A stretch of DNA of 44,331 nt. Origin: Prevotellaceae bacterium UBA4359 (GTDB taxonomy: Bacteria > Bacteroidota > Bacteroidia > Bacteroidales > Bacteroidaceae). Location of the stretch: the NCBI GenBank assembly GCA_002393555.1, contig DGSP01000004.1, forward strand, positions 1 through 44,331, in the 5' to 3' direction. Within the stretch, counting starts at the first letter, position 1. The number at the start of each line of letters is the position of its first letter. The notes under the pieces are model-generated. The model saw only the letters and a program-made list of their open reading frames with translations. It was not told where the DNA came from and did no database searches. Of the stretch, positions 40,376-44,331 are shown one piece after another. A program made the position numbers and the translations under genes.

Positions 40376-43255
40376 CTATATCATCTTTTTACGTTTGATG
40401 GTGGTGGCATGGCATGGAATGGTAATCCAGACGGTTGTTCCAAGCCCTTCTTCGGAGTGGATTTCGAGGTGGCCTCCCATTTGTACCAACAGTTCTTTGC
40501 AGATGGGGATGCCGAGACCGTTGCTGCTTCTCGCTCCGGCGGCTGTTTGGGCATTCAGCCGTTCCAACTCGTCCTGTGGGATGCCGTCGCCGGTGTCTTC
40601 GATGGAAATCATCAGGCGGCGACCTATGTAGTCGTAGCGTGTTCGGATGAAGCCGTGGTGGGTGTGCTGAATGGCGTTTTCCACCACTCGCTCGATGACG
40701 TTGCCCACTTTCGGAGCATCGATGTTGACCACGAGTTGGTCGTAGGGACTTTCTGTGATGAAGGTGATGTCATCGCTGTTCAGACGGCCAGCCACGCAGT
40801 AGGTGGTGAAGGTGTCAACGAAGTCGCAGGGTTTCTTGTCTATCTCAATCATGTGTGCCTCCAGTCGGGACAGGTAGAGGATGTTGTCGATGAGGTGGAG
40901 CAAATAGGTGGAGTGTTTAAGAATCACGTCGCAGTGTGCGTTGTTGTGAGCCTCGTCCAGTCGTGGGGCAAGTCTCTCGGCAGCCTCCGTTATGGCTGTC
41001 ATGGGAGTGCGGATTTCCTGCACTGTGTTGTTGATGAAACTGGTCTTGGTGTTTTCCACTTCCTGCACTTTCTTGGCTTCGTGCAGCAGTTGGTAGTCGG
41101 TCGATTTTTGTTGGGTGATATCTTGGCACACACCGAAATACTCGGTCACTCGGTTGTTCTTGTCGAGAATGGGGATGAAACTGAACATGAAGTGGAGTGG
41201 ATAGCCACCGTGTCGGCTGATGCTGGTGCGTATGTCGAAACGCATTTCCTTGTAGATGCGCTGATCCATGTCTTCGAGGATGTGCATGGCTTTGTTTTGC
41301 GAATAGTCATCTACCAGCGTCATGCATCGGGTCTGGGTGAGCAAATGCTGTATCTCGTTCATCTTGCGGAAGATGGTCAGTGTGTGAGAGTCGGGCGAAT
41401 AACTTGCCATGCGGAGATGCCCGTCTTGCAGCAGCGCGTCAATTTTGTTGAAGTAGTTGGTCAGTGTGTCGCTGGCAGTCTGCACTTGCTCTCTGAGGTT
41501 GTGTGCCTCCTCCATCTTGGTGCGTAGGGCTGTGATGTCGTGGCACACGGCAAAGAGACCAGCCAGTTGACCTTCATCGTCGTGGTAGGCTATCAACTCA
41601 ATCTCGCAAATTAGTTTTTCCGTGCGTTTGCAGGCATGTACCTTCCGCTTGTCCTGAGGCATGTTGGCGAAGTCGAAGGTGCGGGTGCAGATGTATCCAT
41701 CGGCTTTTTCCATATCCACATCAGGCAAGTCGAACAGGTCTTGGTAAGAAACGTGTTCGCTCAAGATTTCTTCGCGTTGGCAACCAAACATCTCGCAGGC
41801 TTTCGGGTTGATGTTGGCGATGGAGCCATCAGCAGCAAAGCGGACATGGCCTTGCAATGACATGTCGAAGATGGCCCAATAGCGTTGTATGGCCTCTTCG
41901 GTCTGCCGCTGCCGCTGCCGCTGTTCGGTCACATCTCTTTTGGTGCCAAGTATGACGGTGGCTTTTCCCTCCTTGTCGCGTCGCAAGACAGACAGCACAA
42001 TGACAAAATCCCTATCTTCAGCATCGCCATCCTCAGCATCTCGTGCTTTGAGGTTGAGCGTGATTTCCTCCTCCTTCTCGTTGGCGTTTTGGGGCTTAGG
42101 TGTTTTGGCGAGTTGCTGGATGGCCCGAATCAGCCGCTCAAAGTCTTCGGGATGATAGCGGTGGGCAAACTCGTCGGTGGTGTAGGTGTAGGCAACCAGC
42201 CCGTTCTCGTTGCGCCACTCAAAAAGTTGAGAGGCAATCCGATAGGTCCATATACGCACTTGGCAGGTTTCAAGAATCAGAGCCAGACGTTTGTTCCGTC
42301 TGTTGTTGACCTCGGAAAGCCGTTTGGCTTGTATGTGATAGACGATGGCATAAATGAGCATGACAAATGCCAACACACCCGCTATTCCAGCCAACCACCA
42401 CACCCATTCTGGGGTGCCTCCGTCCTTATGTTCGGGATAGAACCACTTGTTTCGCAATGCCACCAGTTTGTCCGATGAATCCAGTTCGCTATAGATGCTG
42501 TCCAACCGCTGCAGCAGAACGGGGTCGTTCGACATGAACTTGTACTCGCCATGTGGCATATTGATGGGCGTGACTTGCAGATTTTCAATGTGATATTTGT
42601 TGATGAGCCACTTGAGCGATAGTGTGTTCCACACGACAGCCCCCTCGCCTTCGGTACTCACTTTCAGCAAGGCCAGTTTCACGGCACTGTAAGGAATGGC
42701 ATTTTCTCCCCATCCATAGTCAATCATCAGGTGGTGGCAGAGACTGCTGTCATTCACAAACACCCGATGGTTGCTCAAGTCCTTGAAAGTAGAGATTTCC
42801 ACAGGTTTGTCCTTAGGCGAAGCCACGCTTTGTGTGAACAGCGTGACAGGGTTCTTGCTGTAGAGTCCGTAGGAATCGTGGTAGCCAGCCGAAAGACCCA
42901 GAATGAGGTCGGATTTGCCATCGCGCAAATCGTCAAACGCATCTTGTTTTTCCTTCAGTCTGATGACGTAGGGAATGTCCAACTCATCCATGATTAAGCG
43001 AATCAACTCCACGTTGAAACCGTCGGCTTCCCCTTTCTCGTTCAGAAACGAGTAAGGCCATAAGTCCCACATGTCCTCATACACCAAAGGGTGTTCTTGG
43101 GTATAAGCACGAGGAGCCGTCTCTTTGTCATGGGAGGCTGTTGCTGCGCTATCCATGCTGCCAATGGGCGTGACATCGTTCGTTTGCGCTCTGGCATAGA
43201 GGACGGTCAATGAAGTCAGAAAAATTGCTGTCAGAATATGGAACTTTTGCCTCAT
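40376..43255 (-). CDS. sensor kinase paralogue lacking the phosphoacceptor histidine
   Basis: 959 residues. A signal peptide (about 1-23) is followed by an SBP_bac_3-like domain (about 55-275: DMWDLWPYSFLNEKGEADGF), a membrane helix at about 283-307, PAS segments (about 325-710, including FDMSLQGHVRFAADGSIANI and a later FGVCQDITQQK), and a HisKA-like region where the H-box reads FINNTVQEIRTPMTAI: Gln746 (codon at 41018-41020, CAG) stands where His is required. The HATPase domain looks intact (VVENAIQHT, EDTGDGIP, NGLGIPICKELL). It may bind ATP and phosphorylate or allosterically control the paralogue encoded next, but should not autophosphorylate at the normal site. A strong promoter lies at 43298-43328. 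Confidence 0.85.
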   Translation of the reverse strand: MRQKFHILTAIFLTSLTVLYARAQTNDVTPIGSMDSAATASHDKETAPRAYTQEHPLVYEDMWDLWPYSFLNEKGEADGFNVELIRLIMDELDIPYVIRLKEKQDAFDDLRDGKSDLILGLSAGYHDSYGLYSKNPVTLFTQSVASPKDKPVEISTFKDLSNHRVFVNDSSLCHHLMIDYGWGENAIPYSAVKLALLKVSTEGEGAVVWNTLSLKWLINKYHIENLQVTPINMPHGEYKFMSNDPVLLQRLDSIYSELDSSDKLVALRNKWFYPEHKDGGTPEWVWWLAGIAGVLAFVMLIYAIVYHIQAKRLSEVNNRRNKRLALILETCQVRIWTYRIASQLFEWRNENGLVAYTYTTDEFAHRYHPEDFERLIRAIQQLAKTPKPQNANEKEEEITLNLKARDAEDGDAEDRDFVIVLSVLRRDKEGKATVILGTKRDVTEQRQRQRQTEEAIQRYWAIFDMSLQGHVRFAADGSIANINPKACEMFGCQREEILSEHVSYQDLFDLPDVDMEKADGYICTRTFDFANMPQDKRKVHACKRTEKLICEIELIAYHDDEGQLAGLFAVCHDITALRTKMEEAHNLREQVQTASDTLTNYFNKIDALLQDGHLRMASYSPDSHTLTIFRKMNEIQHLLTQTRCMTLVDDYSQNKAMHILEDMDQRIYKEMRFDIRTSISRHGGYPLHFMFSFIPILDKNNRVTEYFGVCQDITQQKSTDYQLLHEAKKVQEVENTKTSFINNTVQEIRTPMTAITEAAERLAPRLDEAHNNAHCDVILKHSTYLLHLIDNILYLSRLEAHMIEIDKKPCDFVDTFTTYCVAGRLNSDDITFITESPYDQLVVNIDAPKVGNVIERVVENAIQHTHHGFIRTRYDYIGRRLMISIEDTGDGIPQDELERLNAQTAAGARSSNGLGIPICKELLVQMGGHLEIHSEEGLGTTVWITIPCHATTIKRKKMI

Positions 43256-43297
43256 CTTTTAGTCGTCATTCAAAAAAAGTTACACTGCCTTTGCTGG

Positions 43298-43328
43298 CAA
43301 AAGTAGTGATTTCTAATCAAATGGCAAA
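43298..43328 (-). promoter_or_regulatory. promoter of the two-kinase operon
   Basis: On the minus strand TTTG (43328-43325), 19 bases, then TACTTTTG (43305-43298), a full consensus match 43 bases before the start at 43255. It faces away from the metalloprotease promoter 18 bases away. Confidence 0.75.
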
Positions 43329-43345
43329 ATTGTGTGTAAGAAAAA

Positions 43346-43377
43346 TTTGTTCAGGAGGGGAAAATGCAGTAACTTTG
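43346..43377 (+). promoter_or_regulatory. promoter of the metalloprotease gene
   Basis: TTTG at 43346-43349, 20 bases, then TAACTTTG at 43370-43377, a full consensus match 30 bases before the ATG at 43407. Confidence 0.75.
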
Positions 43378-43406
43378 CATCAACAATATAATTTTATCAG
43401 AAAAAA

Positions 43407-44300
43407 ATGAAAAAAGTTAAATCACTTCTTTGGGTGGCTCTTACGGCCGTTTTGGTAAGTTGCGGCACGGCCACTCAGGTGCCTATCACGGGACGTAAAC
43501 AAAGGTTGGTTGTCAGCGATGAACAAGTCTTGAGTCTGAGCAGTCAGCAGTATCAAGAGTATATGAAATCGGCCAAACTATCCACCAATGCCACTCAGAC
43601 AGCCATGGTGAAGAGGGTGGGGCAGCGACTCGCCAATGCTGTTGTCACTTATTTGAAAAACAACGGCTTGAGCAATGAGGTCTCCAACTATCAGTGGGAG
43701 TTCAACCTTGTGAAGAACAACCAAGTCAACGCATGGTGCATGCCAGGAGGCAAGATTGTGGTGTATGAAGGCATTTTGCCCGTCACTCAAGACGAAGCCT
43801 CGCTGGCCATCGTGTTGGGACATGAGATAGCCCATGCCGTGGCCAAACATTCGGCCGAGCGCATCAGCAATGCCTACAAACAGCAAAGTGCCATGCAGGT
43901 GCTGGGTGGAGTGGCCACAGTTGCAGGCATGGGTCCCAATTGGCGACAAGCCGTCACCAGCGTCATCGGTGTAGGCGAAAAGGCGTGGACTTCAGGCTTT
44001 TCGCGCAGTCAGGAGAGCGAAGCCGACCACATCGGACTGATTTTTGCAGCCATGGCGGGCTATGACCCCAACGTAGCCTTGGCTTTCTGGCAGCGCATGG
44101 CTGCAGTAGGCAATAGTTCCAACTCCATCTTCAGTGACCACCCTTCCGACGAAAAGCGTATCAAGCAGATACAAGGTTGGATTCCTGAAGCCATGAAGTA
44201 CTATCAACCAACTACTACTTCCACCTCTACTTCGACCCCAACACGCTCCAAGAATAAAACCTACCACTTTTCCACTAAGAAAAAGACGGGTGGAAATTAA
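43407..44300 (+). CDS. M48-family zinc metalloprotease lipoprotein
   Basis: 297 residues. A lipoprotein signal with lipobox LVSC (Cys19) indicates attachment to a membrane facing the periplasm. The catalytic motif HEIAH (His139, Glu140, His143) and the downstream QESEADHIG (Glu204 as third zinc ligand, with Asp208) define the M48/LoiP-BepA-like group, which trims or degrades damaged envelope proteins. The tail (about 265-297) is Thr/Ser- and Lys-rich and looks disordered. The gene is complete, has its own promoter and diverges from the kinase operon. No partner gene is visible before the window ends. Confidence 0.9.
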   Translation: MKKVKSLLWVALTAVLVSCGTATQVPITGRKQRLVVSDEQVLSLSSQQYQEYMKSAKLSTNATQTAMVKRVGQRLANAVVTYLKNNGLSNEVSNYQWEFNLVKNNQVNAWCMPGGKIVVYEGILPVTQDEASLAIVLGHEIAHAVAKHSAERISNAYKQQSAMQVLGGVATVAGMGPNWRQAVTSVIGVGEKAWTSGFSRSQESEADHIGLIFAAMAGYDPNVALAFWQRMAAVGNSSNSIFSDHPSDEKRIKQIQGWIPEAMKYYQPTTTSTSTSTPTRSKNKTYHFSTKKKTGGN

Positions 44301-44331
44301 CAATTCAAGTTTCGGAAGTTCCAAACGCTTC

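Noticed and set aside
38563..41527. Long plus-strand frames (382 and 395 codons) within the two kinase genes
   Set aside because: They are antisense to clear SBP/PAS/HATPase coding sequence and rich in Val/Gly/Asp without domains.

Overview
The window looks like a chromosomal segment of a member of the Bacteroidales, most likely a Prevotella-type (Prevotellaceae) species. The support is: (i) recurrent Bacteroidetes-type promoters (TTTG, 19-21 bases, then TAnnTTTG) in front of many genes; (ii) lineage-typical proteins such as a BspA-like LRR surface protein with a C-terminal sorting-like tail, a DUF2027-like protein, an HU-like protein and a propeller/AraC membrane regulator; (iii) the gene order tRNA-Thr, tRNA-Thr, tuf, tRNA-Trp, secE, nusG, rplKAJL, rpoBC. 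The species was not identified.

Layout. 1-2.8 kb: minus-strand metabolic genes (acyl-CoA synthetase, L-rhamnose mutarotase, DUF2027-like coiled-coil protein). 2.85-3.1 kb: a decayed regulator remnant. 3.1-7.9 kb: an outer-membrane plug/barrel protein, then an ECF sigma factor, a probable membrane anti-sigma factor overlapping it, and a periplasmic protein with an internal duplication. 8-10.5 kb: a small membrane protein, rpsU, a XerC/D-type recombinase and hpf. 10.6-23.8 kb: the translation/transcription core, with a strong terminator hairpin between rplL and rpoB, odd tandem repeats between rpoB and rpoC, and a strong terminator after rpoC. 23.8-30.4 kb: a minus-strand cell-surface operon (LRR protein, InlB-like/cohesin-like/dockerin-like protein, cohesin-like protein with a sorting tail, small peptide) behind a very structured 200-base upstream region. 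30.6-33.9 kb: an orphan minimal nucleotidyltransferase, an HU-like gene and a membrane-anchored TPR protein. 34.3-43.3 kb: a sensory cluster with a kinase-less propeller/AraC regulator facing two paralogous sensor kinases, one of which has lost its phosphoacceptor histidine. 43.4 kb to the end: an M48 metalloprotease lipoprotein.

The most unusual signals are non-coding or architectural. (1) Two unlinked arrays each hold three 15-bp palindromes at an exact 24-bp period, with related 9-bp spacers; one lies in the leader of the HU-like gene. (2) Two copies of a roughly 135-bp palindromic element occur; one sits between the predicted promoter and start of the propeller/AraC regulator and is flanked by 19-bp direct repeats. 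(3) One sensor kinase has Gln in place of the H-box His, next to an intact paralogue and a regulator that has neither kinase nor receiver domain but carries four 11-residue coiled-coil repeats. (4) A cohesin/dockerin-like surface operon follows a nested-hairpin upstream region. All functional links between these parts are inference from sequence and position.
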